From assembly GCF_963665245.1 (NCBI RefSeq), contig NZ_OY762267.1:2170001-2234000 (forward strand): a stretch of DNA of 64,000 nt, in the 5' to 3' direction. Made by a program: the position numbers and the translations under genes. Shown here piece by piece: positions 17,991 to 26,983 of the stretch (its first letter is position 1; the number at the start of each line of letters is the position of its first letter). Under the pieces are notes generated by a model. It was not told the origin of the DNA and made no database searches. It was given only the letters and a program-made list of their open reading frames with translations. Source of the DNA: an uncultured Paludibaculum sp. (GTDB taxonomy: Bacteria > Acidobacteriota > Terriglobia > Bryobacterales > Bryobacteraceae).

Positions 17991-19483
17991 GACTCGCCGA
18001 TCTGCTTGAAGGTGTTCCAGTACGCTCCGCCCTGCCTCCGGGCGCGGATACTCTCGATGTGTCTGGACTCGACTACGACTCGCGCCGGGTGAAGCCCGGA
18101 TTCCTGTTTTTCGCATTCCCGGGGGCAAAGGCGGATGGCCGCGCGTTCGCCGTGCGGGCACTGGAAGCAGGTGCGGTGGGTGTCGTTTCGGAAGTGGCTC
18201 CGCCGGACGGGTTCGCGGGTCTCTGGATCGAAGTCGAGCACGGGCGAGCCGCGTTGGCAGCCATGAGCCGGCGCTTTTACGGAGCACCGGATGAGAATCT
18301 CGCGGTAGTCGGCGTCACCGGTACGAATGGCAAGACGACGACGGTCTTCTGTGTCGATGCAATGCTGCGGCACTGCGGCCGGATCACAGGCATGGTGGGC
18401 ACCATCCTGTACCGGGTCGCGGGCGAGGAACGTCCGGCCGTCAACACGACCCCGGACTCCCTGGACCTCATGCGCCTGATGGCAGAGGTGCGGGACGCGG
18501 GCGGATCGAACTTCACATTCGAGGTTTCGTCGCACGCGCTGGCTTTGCGGAGAGTGGCCGGACTGACGTTCCACACCGTGTTGTTCACCAATCTCACGCG
18601 GGATCACTTGGACTTCCATGGAACGATGGAGGAGTACTTCGCGGCCAAGAGCTTGCTGTTCCAGGGCGCCGGCGGGCCGCCCCCAAAGTACGCGGTGATC
18701 AACGCGGACGACGCCTGGGGTAAACAGATCACGCTGCCGGCGGAGACCAAGCGGCTCACCTACGGACTGAAGAATAGCGCGGACCTCCGAGCGGAGAACA
18801 TCGACGCCGGCTTCCACGGCCTACGCTTCGATGTCCGCTATCCAGGCGGCAAGCAGCACATCGAGTCGAAGTTGTGCGGGCTGATCAATGTCTACAACTT
18901 ATTGGGCGCGTTCGGGGCTGGATTGAGCCTGGGCCTGACGGCCACGGAGATCGCGGCGGGTCTGGAATCGTGCAAGGCCGTGCCGGGACGCTTCGAGCGC
19001 GTGGATGCGGGCCAGCCTTTCCTGGTGGTGGTGGACTATGCGCACACCGACGACGCGTTGCGGAACACCATTGCGACAGCGCGGGCACTGAATCCCAAGA
19101 GAGTGATCACCCTGTTCGGATGTGGAGGAGACAGGGACCGCGCCAAGCGTCCCCTGATGGGTCAAGCCGCGGCTGAGTTGAGCGACTACGTCGTGGTCAC
19201 CAGTGACAACCCGCGCAGTGAGGATCCGCTGACCATCATCAACGACGCGATGGTGGGCGTGCGCCGCTTCGACACCAGGAACGTTGTGGAACCGGACCGG
19301 GAGAAGGCGATCCGTCTGGCGATCCAGGAAGCGCACGCGGGCGACATCGTGCTATTGGCCGGCAAGGGGCATGAGACTTATCAGGTGCTGCGCGACAGGA
19401 CGATTGATTTCGACGATCGTGTGGCCGCCCGCCGTGTGCTGGAGAGCTATGGATATGCAGTGAAACCGGAGGCTCACCGATGA
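17987..19483 (+). CDS. murE: UDP-MurNAc-tripeptide synthetase (meso-DAP adding)
   Basis: MurE ligase adds the third residue to UDP-MurNAc-dipeptide in the cytoplasm. The 498 residues show the ATP loop VTGTNGKTTT, the FEVSSHAL segment, the DHLDFHGTMEEYF block and D407-N-P-R410, the motif that in this family selects meso-diaminopimelate over lysine. That predicts a Gram-negative-type peptidoglycan. Both ends overlap neighbours by four bases (ftsI and murF), implying tight translational coupling. Confidence 0.96.
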   Translation: MRLADLLEGVPVRSALPPGADTLDVSGLDYDSRRVKPGFLFFAFPGAKADGRAFAVRALEAGAVGVVSEVAPPDGFAGLWIEVEHGRAALAAMSRRFYGAPDENLAVVGVTGTNGKTTTVFCVDAMLRHCGRITGMVGTILYRVAGEERPAVNTTPDSLDLMRLMAEVRDAGGSNFTFEVSSHALALRRVAGLTFHTVLFTNLTRDHLDFHGTMEEYFAAKSLLFQGAGGPPPKYAVINADDAWGKQITLPAETKRLTYGLKNSADLRAENIDAGFHGLRFDVRYPGGKQHIESKLCGLINVYNLLGAFGAGLSLGLTATEIAAGLESCKAVPGRFERVDAGQPFLVVVDYAHTDDALRNTIATARALNPKRVITLFGCGGDRDRAKRPLMGQAAAELSDYVVVTSDNPRSEDPLTIINDAMVGVRRFDTRNVVEPDREKAIRLAIQEAHAGDIVLLAGKGHETYQVLRDRTIDFDDRVAARRVLESYGYAVKPEAHR

Positions 19484-20799
19484 ACCTCCTGGTAGCCGGC
19501 AAGCAGTGCACGTCCGTGAGCACCGACAGCCGCACGGTGGCAGCCGGAGCACTGTTCGTGGCCCTGCAAGGGCCGACCCACGACGGACACGACCACGTCC
19601 GCGCCGCATTTGCGCGCGGTGCCGTGGCGGCTGTAGTGGAGCGGGAAATTGAGGGGGCGGGACCGCAGTTGGTGGTGCCGGACGCGCTGGTCTGGCTGCA
19701 GCAGCGCTCCAAACAGGAACGTGAGCGGTGGGGCGGTCTGGTGGTGGCCATCACGGGCAGCGCTGGAAAGACGACGACGAAAGACGCGGTGGCCGAGGTG
19801 ATCTCACGCCGGTACCGCACGGGCAAGACGGCTGGCAACTACAACAACCATATCGGGGTGCCGCTATCGATCCTGAATCTGGCCGACGACGCGGAAGTCG
19901 CGGTGATCGAAATTGGCATGAACCATGCCGGTGAGATCCGCGAACTGGCCGCCCTGGCGCGGCCGGACATCGCTGTGGTGACGAACGTGGGCAGCGCCCA
20001 CATCGAGAACTTGGGCTCCTTGGAGGAGATCGCGCTGGCGAAGCGCGAGTTGATCGAAAGCCTGGGACCGGCGGGCATCGCGGTGTTGAACGGCGATGAC
20101 GAACGCGTTCGCGCGTTTGCCGACGTACATCCGGGCAGGACAATCCTCTACGGGACCGGTGACTTTTCTTCCATCGAGGTAGCCCACGTCCGGGCCTCAA
20201 ACGTCGAGTACCTTTCCGAGGGCTCGAGGTTTGATGTCGCGGACGTGGGCTCTTTTTTTTGCCCCCTCCCTGCGCGCGGCGGCGTGATGGCTGCCTTGGC
20301 CGCGTTGGCGGTAGCGAAAGCCCTCGGGATGGAATTGAACGAATTGAAGGATGCCGTAGCGGCGCTGCAGCCGCCCAAGATGCGCCTGGTGCGTATGGAG
20401 CGCGGCGGCATGGTGATTTGGAACGACTGTTATAACTCGAATCCGGAAGCGGCAAAGATGATGCTGGATCTGCTGGCCGACACTCCGGCCACGCGCCGCA
20501 TTGCGGTTCTGGGCGAGATGTTGGAACTTGGACGCTGGTCTGAGGACCTGCACCGGGAAGTGGGTAGTTACGCGGCCCGGCGCGGGATTTCTGTGCTTGT
20601 AGGGATTCGCGGCGCCGCCAGGCATCTCGTCGACGCAGGACTGGACGCCGGGCTTGCGCCCGGCGCCGCGCATTTTTTCCCCGAGCCCTCGGAAGCGGGC
20701 CGTTTTGTCAAGACGTTGGCGAAGAGCGGAGATGCCCTCCTCTTCAAAGGCTCCCGCGGCACACGCGTGGAGTTGGCGCTGGAGGAGTTTCTCAACTAG
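19480..20799 (+). CDS. murF: UDP-MurNAc-tripeptide D-Ala-D-Ala ligase
   Basis: MurF attaches D-Ala-D-Ala to complete the pentapeptide precursor. The 439 residues contain ITGSAGKTTTKD, a YNNHIGVPLSILNL segment, the EIGMNHAGEI motif and VIWNDCYNSNPEA near residue 310. It begins inside the murE stop (ATGA). An unusual feature is a long hairpin followed by eight T residues within the coding sequence at 20181-20260. The ligase that makes D-Ala-D-Ala (ddl) is not in this cluster. Confidence 0.96.
   Translation: MNLLVAGKQCTSVSTDSRTVAAGALFVALQGPTHDGHDHVRAAFARGAVAAVVEREIEGAGPQLVVPDALVWLQQRSKQERERWGGLVVAITGSAGKTTTKDAVAEVISRRYRTGKTAGNYNNHIGVPLSILNLADDAEVAVIEIGMNHAGEIRELAALARPDIAVVTNVGSAHIENLGSLEEIALAKRELIESLGPAGIAVLNGDDERVRAFADVHPGRTILYGTGDFSSIEVAHVRASNVEYLSEGSRFDVADVGSFFCPLPARGGVMAALAALAVAKALGMELNELKDAVAALQPPKMRLVRMERGGMVIWNDCYNSNPEAAKMMLDLLADTPATRRIAVLGEMLELGRWSEDLHREVGSYAARRGISVLVGIRGAARHLVDAGLDAGLAPGAAHFFPEPSEAGRFVKTLAKSGDALLFKGSRGTRVELALEEFLN
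20181..20260 (+). terminator. Terminator-like hairpin inside murF
   Basis: Outer arms AGCCCACGTCC (20181-20191) and GGACGTGGGCT (20241-20251) are perfectly complementary. Inside them TCAAAC (20197-20202) pairs with GTTTGA (20229-20234) and TCGAG (20204-20208) with CTCGA (20223-20227). Immediately after comes C and then eight T (20253-20260). This is the layout of an intrinsic terminator, though it lies about codons 235-260 of murF. Translating ribosomes would normally disrupt it, so it might act only when translation stalls. Confidence 0.5.
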
Positions 20800-20801
20800 C
20801 C

Positions 20802-21935
20802 ATGCTCTACTGGCTGCTGTACGAGCAACTATTTCCGCAGTTCACGCCGTTCCGCATCTTCGGCTACGTGACGTTCCGGACGCTGGTTGCCAGCATCACG
20901 GCTTTGCTGCTGTCCATCCTGCTGGGTCCGTGGTTCATCCGGCGCCTGCGAGCGCTCCAGATCGGGCAACACATCCGGGAGGAAGGGCCGGAAAGTCACC
21001 AGAAGAAAGCGGGCACTCCGACCATGGGCGGCCTGCTGATTCTGACGTCGGTCATCATTCCCACTCTGCTGTTCACCAACCTGCGAAACCCTTACGTGTG
21101 GGTGGCGCTGTTCGGTTTGGTGGGCTACGGCATTATCGGATTCCTGGACGACTACGCCAAGGTCAAGAAGGCGCGCAACCTGGGCCTGACCGCCCGGCAG
21201 AAGCTGGCTCTACAGGTACTGATGATGCTGGTGCTGGGCGTCTGGCTGCTGATCCTGCATGCCAAAGGCCTCTACGACACGGCCATGAACGTGCCGTTTC
21301 TGAAGAACGTCAGACCCAGCCTGCTGATCACCGGATTGCTGGGCAACCCGTGGACTTACCCGCTCGCATTCATCTTTTTCTTCGGCTTCCTGTTCTTCGT
21401 GATCGTCGGCTCCTCGAATGCCGTGAATCTCACCGATGGTCTTGACGGCCTGGCGGCAGGATTGATGATCATCGCCAGCGGGGCGATGACCGTGCTGAGT
21501 TATGTCAGCGGCCACGCACAGTTTGCTCACTATCTGGGTCTCACCCGTCTGGCCGGAACGGCGGAACTGACCATCTTCTGCGCGTCGCTCACCGGAGCTT
21601 CGCTCGGCTTCCTCTGGTACAACGGGCATCCCGCGGAAGTCTTCATGGGCGATGTGGGCTCGCTTGCACTGGGTGGAAGTCTGGGCATTGTTTCGGTGCT
21701 GATCAAGCAGGAGATCTTGCTTATCTTCATCGGCGGCATCTACGTCATTGAACTATTGAGCGTGGTAATTCAGGTCGTTAGTTTCAAGACCCGGGGCAAA
21801 CGGGTCTTTCTGATGGCCCCCATCCACCATCATTTCGAGAAGATGGGATGGGACGAGACCAAGGTGGTCGTGCGGTTCTGGATTGCGGGTCTGGTGATGG
21901 CGCTGCTGGCCCTCACGACCCTGAAATTGCGGTAG
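20802..21935 (+). CDS. mraY: Phospho-MurNAc-pentapeptide translocase
   Basis: MraY moves phospho-MurNAc-pentapeptide onto undecaprenyl phosphate, making lipid I. The 377 residues form a multi-pass (about ten-helix) membrane protein. Catalytic motifs are KKAGTPTMGG, GFLDDYAKVKK with the aspartate pair, NAVNLTDGLDGLAAG, and the His-rich FLMAPIHHHFEKMGWDE. It starts two bases after murF. Confidence 0.97.
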   Translation: MLYWLLYEQLFPQFTPFRIFGYVTFRTLVASITALLLSILLGPWFIRRLRALQIGQHIREEGPESHQKKAGTPTMGGLLILTSVIIPTLLFTNLRNPYVWVALFGLVGYGIIGFLDDYAKVKKARNLGLTARQKLALQVLMMLVLGVWLLILHAKGLYDTAMNVPFLKNVRPSLLITGLLGNPWTYPLAFIFFFGFLFFVIVGSSNAVNLTDGLDGLAAGLMIIASGAMTVLSYVSGHAQFAHYLGLTRLAGTAELTIFCASLTGASLGFLWYNGHPAEVFMGDVGSLALGGSLGIVSVLIKQEILLIFIGGIYVIELLSVVIQVVSFKTRGKRVFLMAPIHHHFEKMGWDETKVVVRFWIAGLVMALLALTTLKLR

Positions 21936-21940
21936 TCGAT

Positions 21941-23254
21941 ATGGAAGTGAATGGATTACGTGTCACGGTGTTCGGGATGGGCAAGTCCGGCCGGGCGACG
22001 GTCGACTTGCTCAAAGCTCATGGAGCCGTGGTGCGGGCATCCGACGTGAAGACCACGGCGGAGTTGCCTGGACTCGGCGTGGAATTTGTGCCTCAGGGCT
22101 CGGCGGCTCTGGAGAATTGCGACCTGGCGGTGCTTTCTCCTGGAGTGCCACCTAATCAGCCGATGTTTGAAGACGCCGCTCGCCGCGGCGTGAAGATCGT
22201 CGGCGATGTCGAGGCGGCTTCCTGGTTTCTGCGTGGTCCGATCCTCGGCATCACCGGGGCTAACGGAAAGACGACAACCACGGCACTGGTCGGGCACCTG
22301 CTGCAAACGGCCGGTATCGCGTGCCAGGTGGGCGGGAACATCGGCACTCCGGTGGCCGCGATGGTAGAGAGTTCGCGCGACGATCAATGGAATGTGCTGG
22401 AGCTTTCCAGCTTCCAGTTGGAGACTTCGGACACCCTGCACGTGAAGATCGCAGCGGCGCTGAATGTCACTCCGGATCACCTGGACCGCCATGGCTCCTT
22501 TGAGAACTATGCCGCCGCCAAGGCGCGCATTTTCCGCAATCAGACGGCCTCCGACTTTGCCGTTCTGAATGCCGAAAACGAGCCGACGGTGCGCTACGCG
22601 GCACTCACGCAGGCGCGGGTTCACTGGTTTCACGCGGGCGCCACCGTAAAGCCCGGCTTCTATCGCCAGGACGATCAACTCATGGCCGACGGGGTCCCGT
22701 TCCTGGCTGTGCCCGAGGTGAAGCTGCGCGGCCGGCACAATCTGGAAAACATTCTGGCCGCGGCCTGCGCAGCCCACCTGGCCGGAGCTCCGCTAGAGTC
22801 TCTGGGCGGAGGCGTGCTGTCATTCCCAGGCGTGGAGCATCGCATTGAGTTCGTGCGTACAGTGAACGGAACCGCCTACTATAACGACTCCAAGGCGACA
22901 AACGTCGATGCCACGGTGAAGGCGCTGGAGTCGTTCGATCGCGGCCTGTGGGTGATCCTGGGCGGCAAGGACAAGAACAGTGACTACACCGTGCTGCGCG
23001 GGTTGCTGCGCGACCGGGCCAAGGCGGTCCTGCTGATTGGCGCGGCAGCGGAGAAGATCGCAACCCATCTAGGCGATTGCGTCCGGCTGGAACAGTGCGG
23101 TGATCTCGCCCATGCCGTGGCTCTGGCACACCGCGAGGCGCTACCCGGTGACACCGTCCTTCTGGCGCCGGCATGCGCCAGCTTTGATCAGTTTTCGGGC
23201 TATGAACAGCGAGGCAGGGTATTTAAGCAGTTGGTGAGCGCTCTGGAGAACTAG
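21941..23254 (+). CDS. murD: UDP-MurNAc-L-Ala D-glutamate ligase
   Basis: MurD adds D-glutamate to UDP-MurNAc-L-Ala. With the start at ATG 21941 the protein is 437 residues and opens with the expected Rossmann strand LRVTVFGMGKSGRATVDLL; the frame open further upstream simply reads through mraY. The ATP loop ITGANGKTTTTALVG, the LELSSFQLE segment, NVTPDHLDRH, and YYNDSKATNVDATVKALESF are all present. Five bases follow mraY; ftsW follows after three. Confidence 0.96.
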   Translation: MEVNGLRVTVFGMGKSGRATVDLLKAHGAVVRASDVKTTAELPGLGVEFVPQGSAALENCDLAVLSPGVPPNQPMFEDAARRGVKIVGDVEAASWFLRGPILGITGANGKTTTTALVGHLLQTAGIACQVGGNIGTPVAAMVESSRDDQWNVLELSSFQLETSDTLHVKIAAALNVTPDHLDRHGSFENYAAAKARIFRNQTASDFAVLNAENEPTVRYAALTQARVHWFHAGATVKPGFYRQDDQLMADGVPFLAVPEVKLRGRHNLENILAAACAAHLAGAPLESLGGGVLSFPGVEHRIEFVRTVNGTAYYNDSKATNVDATVKALESFDRGLWVILGGKDKNSDYTVLRGLLRDRAKAVLLIGAAAEKIATHLGDCVRLEQCGDLAHAVALAHREALPGDTVLLAPACASFDQFSGYEQRGRVFKQLVSALEN

Positions 23255-23257
23255 ACC

Positions 23258-24409
23258 ATGTCCACGTGCATCCGAACCGATTGGAAACTATTTGGCGCGA
23301 CCATGCTGATCCTGTTATTCGGCCTGATGATGGTCTACAGCGCGTCGTCCGTCGTGGCGGAGGTCAATTATCACAAGCAGACCTGGGAGTTCGCGGCCAG
23401 GCAACTGGTGGCGGCGCTACTGGGTGTGTCGGCCATGCTGGTGCTCAAGCGCATGGACTATCGAAAGCTGCAGCACCCACTGTGGATTCTGATCCCGTTG
23501 GGCATCACCATCATGCTGTTGGTTGGTGTGATTGTCGCCGACCCGCGCGCCCACCGCTGGTATAGGGTCCCCGGCTTCGGCCAATTCCAGCCGAGTGAGA
23601 TCGCGAAACCGGTGTTGATTCTGTTCCTCGCCTGGTTTGTTTCCAGGCAGGGGGACATCATCAACAGCCGCTATACAATCATCCCGACGGCTCTCGTTGT
23701 GGGCGGACTCACCCTGCTGATCGGCTACGGTGATCTCGGCACGGCGGCGGTGATCCTGGCTCCGGCAGTCATCATCTTCTATGTGGCGGGGATCGAACGG
23801 CGCTATTTCTACTTGACGCTCTTCCTCGTGGCCCTGTTAGGCGCAGGCTTCATCCTTCAGAAGCCTTACCGCCTGATCCGCGTGACGTCGTTCTTCGGCC
23901 TCACGGAAGAGGTGATCAACAGCAATCCGAAATACCACTGGCTGGCCGTGCGCCTTGCGTCCACAAGGGCGAGCCGCGACGCAGATCACCAGCCCCGCCA
24001 ATCGAAGCTGGCCGTGGGCAGTGGCGGCGTTACGGGCGTCGGGCTGGGCCAGTCCAATCAGAAACTGGGGTTCCTGCCAGAGGCACATACCGACTTCATC
24101 TTCGGTGTGATTGGCGAAGAGACGGGCCTGGTGGGGTGCCTGTTGCTGCTGAGCGGCTATCTGTATGTCTTTTGGCGCGGCCTGCGTCTTTTCTGGCTGA
24201 CTCCGGATCCGTTCGGCCGCTACATCGCGCTTGGCTGTGTCTCCGTGCTGACAGTCCAGGCATTGTGCAATATGAGCGTGGTGCTCGACATGGCGCCGAC
24301 GAAGGGGATACCTTTGCCGCTGATCAGCTATGGCGGCACCGCCCTGATCTGCACTCTGGCCACGGTGGGATTGTTGATGAGCGTGGGGGACCGCGCGACG
24401 GCGGAATAG
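23258..24409 (+). CDS. ftsW: Septal peptidoglycan glycosyltransferase FtsW
   Basis: A SEDS-family polymerase that works with FtsI to build septal glycan strands. The 383 residues comprise about ten membrane helices. Signatures are MMVYSASS in the first helix, a PSEIAKPVLI segment, and TKGIPLPLISYGGTALI near the C-terminus. The N-terminus before the first helix is short. It sits in the usual murD-ftsW-murG order. Confidence 0.96.
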   Translation: MSTCIRTDWKLFGATMLILLFGLMMVYSASSVVAEVNYHKQTWEFAARQLVAALLGVSAMLVLKRMDYRKLQHPLWILIPLGITIMLLVGVIVADPRAHRWYRVPGFGQFQPSEIAKPVLILFLAWFVSRQGDIINSRYTIIPTALVVGGLTLLIGYGDLGTAAVILAPAVIIFYVAGIERRYFYLTLFLVALLGAGFILQKPYRLIRVTSFFGLTEEVINSNPKYHWLAVRLASTRASRDADHQPRQSKLAVGSGGVTGVGLGQSNQKLGFLPEAHTDFIFGVIGEETGLVGCLLLLSGYLYVFWRGLRLFWLTPDPFGRYIALGCVSVLTVQALCNMSVVLDMAPTKGIPLPLISYGGTALICTLATVGLLMSVGDRATAE

Positions 24410-24431
24410 GGGAGGTTCGAAGCTGCTGTTT

Positions 24432-25514
24432 GTGATGACAGGCGGAGGCACCGGCGGCCACGTGATTCCAGCCGTGGCTGTGGCGTCGGAACTGCGCGGC
24501 CTGGGGCACGAGGCAGTGTTCATCGGGACCCGTCGCGGCCTGGAGGCCACCATCGTCCCCCGGGCAGGGTTCGACATTGAATGGATCGAGATCGGCGGCC
24601 TGAAGCGGGTGGGCCTTCTGCAGACGCTCAAAACAATCGCGCTGCTGCCCGGTAGTGTCTGGAAGAGCTGGAGAGTTCTGCGGGCGCGCCGTGCGGCCGC
24701 CGTGTTTTCGATGGGCGGGTATGTGGCGGCTCCGGCCATGCTGGCAGCGACGCTAAGCTCCGTCCCCATCGTGGTAATGGAGCCGAACGCAATGCCCGGC
24801 CTGGTCTCCCGCAAGTTGGCGGGAACCGTCAGCAGGGCGTTGATCGGATTTGAAGAGTCGCGCAAGTATTTTCCGGAAGGCAGGACCGAGGTTACCGGCC
24901 TGCCGGTGCGCCAGGAGTTCTTCGATATCCAGCCGCGCCGTCCAGACGGGGTCTTCCACGTCCTCATCACTGGCGGCAGTCGCGGGGCCCACGCGCTGAA
25001 CAAAGCGGCCAGCGAAAGCTGGCCGCTGTTTCGAAACAGCGGGAAGAGAGTCCGGATAGTCTTGCAGTGCGGCGCGGACGAGCACCACGCCCTGGCGCGG
25101 GAGTTCAACGAGTACGGCCTGGAGGGCGAGGTGGCGGCATTCATCCACGACATGCCGGCGGCGTATGCCGCGGCCGATCTAGTCGTGAGCCGGTCGGGCG
25201 CCGGGGCGGTGAGCGAACTGACGGCAGCCGGGCGGGCAGCCATACTGGTTCCCTTCCCTGCCGCCGCCGACGATCACCAGAGGCACAACGCCGAGGCCCT
25301 GCAGCGGGCCGGGGCGGCACGCGTGGTGCTGCAGAGCGAGTGGTCGGGCCAAAAGCTCTTCGCGGTCGTCAGTGAGTTGATGGACAAGCCCGCGGAGTTG
25401 GCGGAGCTGTCGCGGAGCGCTCGCGCTTTGTCGAAGCCAGGAGCCGCGCGCCGGGCGGCCGAGGTATTGGTGGAGTTGGGCCGAAAACGGCAAAGGGACG
25501 GGGAAAACCACTGA
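24432..25514 (+). CDS. murG: Lipid II synthase (GlcNAc transferase)
   Basis: MurG transfers GlcNAc from UDP-GlcNAc to lipid I at the inner face of the membrane. About 360 residues with the N-terminal GGGTGGHVIPAVAVA loop, the VFSMGGYVAAPA segment and the C-domain GGSRGAHALN and RSGAGAVSEL motifs. The start is uncertain: GTG 24432 and ATG 24435 are 16 or more bases from the only good binding site (GGGGAGG ending at 24415). An in-frame CTG at 24423 sits seven bases from it and would give the more usual LLFVMTGGGTGG start. Confidence 0.93.
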   Translation: MMTGGGTGGHVIPAVAVASELRGLGHEAVFIGTRRGLEATIVPRAGFDIEWIEIGGLKRVGLLQTLKTIALLPGSVWKSWRVLRARRAAAVFSMGGYVAAPAMLAATLSSVPIVVMEPNAMPGLVSRKLAGTVSRALIGFEESRKYFPEGRTEVTGLPVRQEFFDIQPRRPDGVFHVLITGGSRGAHALNKAASESWPLFRNSGKRVRIVLQCGADEHHALAREFNEYGLEGEVAAFIHDMPAAYAAADLVVSRSGAGAVSELTAAGRAAILVPFPAAADDHQRHNAEALQRAGAARVVLQSEWSGQKLFAVVSELMDKPAELAELSRSARALSKPGAARRAAEVLVELGRKRQRDGENH

Positions 25515-25554
25515 GATTGGTGGTTTGGGCGCAAGTCTGAAGGCCTGTATCGCA

Positions 25555-25583
25555 TTGACACAGCGCGAGAGGCCCGAAACAAT
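25555..25583 (+). promoter_or_regulatory. Internal dcw promoter before murC
   Basis: TTGACA (25555-25560), a 17-base spacer and AACAAT (25578-25583) fill the 80-base gap between murG and murC. The expected start near 25590 leaves only about five bases before the murC ATG. It would let murC-ftsQ-ftsA-ftsZ-murA be expressed apart from the upstream genes. Confidence 0.5.
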
Positions 25584-25594
25584 AGGGTATCCGG

Positions 25595-26983
25595 ATGTTT
25601 TTTCAACCTCAGCCCCTGCATTTTGCGGGCATCGGCGGCATCGGCATGAGCGGACTGGCCGAGATCTATCACGCCCTCGGGTGCCGCATCACCGGCTCCG
25701 ACGTGAAGCTCTCGGCCATCACGGCACGGCTGGAGCGGCTAGGGATCCGTGTCTTCGAAGGCCATTCCAGCGCGAACCTGCCGGCCGACGCCACGGCGCT
25801 GATCGTGACATCGGCGTTGCGTGCCGATAATCCTGAACTGTTGGAAGCGCGCCGGCGGGGCCTGCCTGTCGTGCTGCGCGGCGAACTGCTGGCCGATCTG
25901 ATGCAGGGTCGCAGGGGCGTGGCCGTGGGCGGAAGCCATGGAAAGACCACGACGACCTCCATGCTGGCTTGCATTACCTTGGAAGCCGGACTGGACCCAA
26001 CGGTTTTCGTCGGGACCCTGGTGCCCTTCCTTGACGGCTCGAACGCCCGGTTGGGTGGCGATCTGTTGATCACCGAGTGCGACGAGAGCGATGGGTCGTT
26101 CCTGGAGCTCGCGCCCGTCTATAGCATCATCACGAATATCGACCGCGAGCACCTGGATCACTACGGGTCCTTCGAGAACGCCAAGCAGGCGTTTGTCCGC
26201 TTTGCCAATCGAGTCGCCTTCCTTGGAGCAGCCATCGTCTGCATCGACGATGTGGAGGTGCGATCGGCCCTACCGCTCATCCGGCGCCGGACGATCCCAT
26301 ACGGGGAATCACCGGACGCCAAGCTTCGGCTGACCGACGTCATCACGGACAAAGAGGGCAGCCGGTTTCGGGCGGCACTCGACGGCCGGGCGTTGGGCGA
26401 GTTCACGGTGAACGTCCTGGGACGGCACAATGTGTTGAATGCAGCGGCGGCAATTGCGGTCGCTATTGAACTGGACATCCCGCTGGAGCGGATCAGATCA
26501 GGACTCGCCGCCTATCGCGGCACCGGCCGGCGCATGGAATGGAAGGGCAGCGAGCGCGGCATCACGGTCATGGACGACTACGGCCATCATCCCACTGAGG
26601 TGCGGGCGACCCTGGCCGCGTTGCGGCAAACTCGCCCCGACCGGCTGGTGGTCTTGTTCCAACCCCACCGCTACACACGGACCAAGGCGCTGATGTCCGA
26701 GTTCGCTACGGCTTTCCTGGAGGCCGATGTGGTGCGCATTGCCGAGATCTATGCGGCCAGTGAAACGCCTATCGAAGGAGTGAACGCTCAGGCGCTGGCT
26801 GAAGCGATTCGCCGGCAAGGCCATCCGGACTGCCGGTTCGCGGGGCAACTTGGTGAGGCGGCGGAGAGCCTCATCGCTGAATTGAGGGAGGGCGACCTGG
26901 TCTTGACGCTGGGCGCCGGGAGCATCACGCAGGCAGGACCCATGATCCTGGCCGGGCTGAGAAAGGAATCTTCCGATGGCTAG
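25595..26983 (+). CDS. murC: UDP-MurNAc L-alanine ligase
   Basis: MurC adds L-alanine to UDP-MurNAc, the first amino acid of the stem peptide. The 462 residues carry the GIGGIGMSGLAEI nucleotide loop, VGGSHGKTTTTSM, ECDESDGSFL, NIDREHLDHYG and the late DDYGHHPTEVRATL motif. It normally acts after MurB, but no murB lies in the cluster; ftsQ follows directly, overlapping by eight bases. There is no obvious Shine-Dalgarno; an internal promoter lies just upstream. Confidence 0.96.
   Translation: MFFQPQPLHFAGIGGIGMSGLAEIYHALGCRITGSDVKLSAITARLERLGIRVFEGHSSANLPADATALIVTSALRADNPELLEARRRGLPVVLRGELLADLMQGRRGVAVGGSHGKTTTTSMLACITLEAGLDPTVFVGTLVPFLDGSNARLGGDLLITECDESDGSFLELAPVYSIITNIDREHLDHYGSFENAKQAFVRFANRVAFLGAAIVCIDDVEVRSALPLIRRRTIPYGESPDAKLRLTDVITDKEGSRFRAALDGRALGEFTVNVLGRHNVLNAAAAIAVAIELDIPLERIRSGLAAYRGTGRRMEWKGSERGITVMDDYGHHPTEVRATLAALRQTRPDRLVVLFQPHRYTRTKALMSEFATAFLEADVVRIAEIYAASETPIEGVNAQALAEAIRRQGHPDCRFAGQLGEAAESLIAELREGDLVLTLGAGSITQAGPMILAGLRKESSDG

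Noticed and set aside
20647..20682. A second hairpin plus T6 in murF
   Set aside because: CGCCGGGC/GCCCGGCG is a perfect stem but the T-run starts about seven bases after it, too far for an intrinsic terminator.
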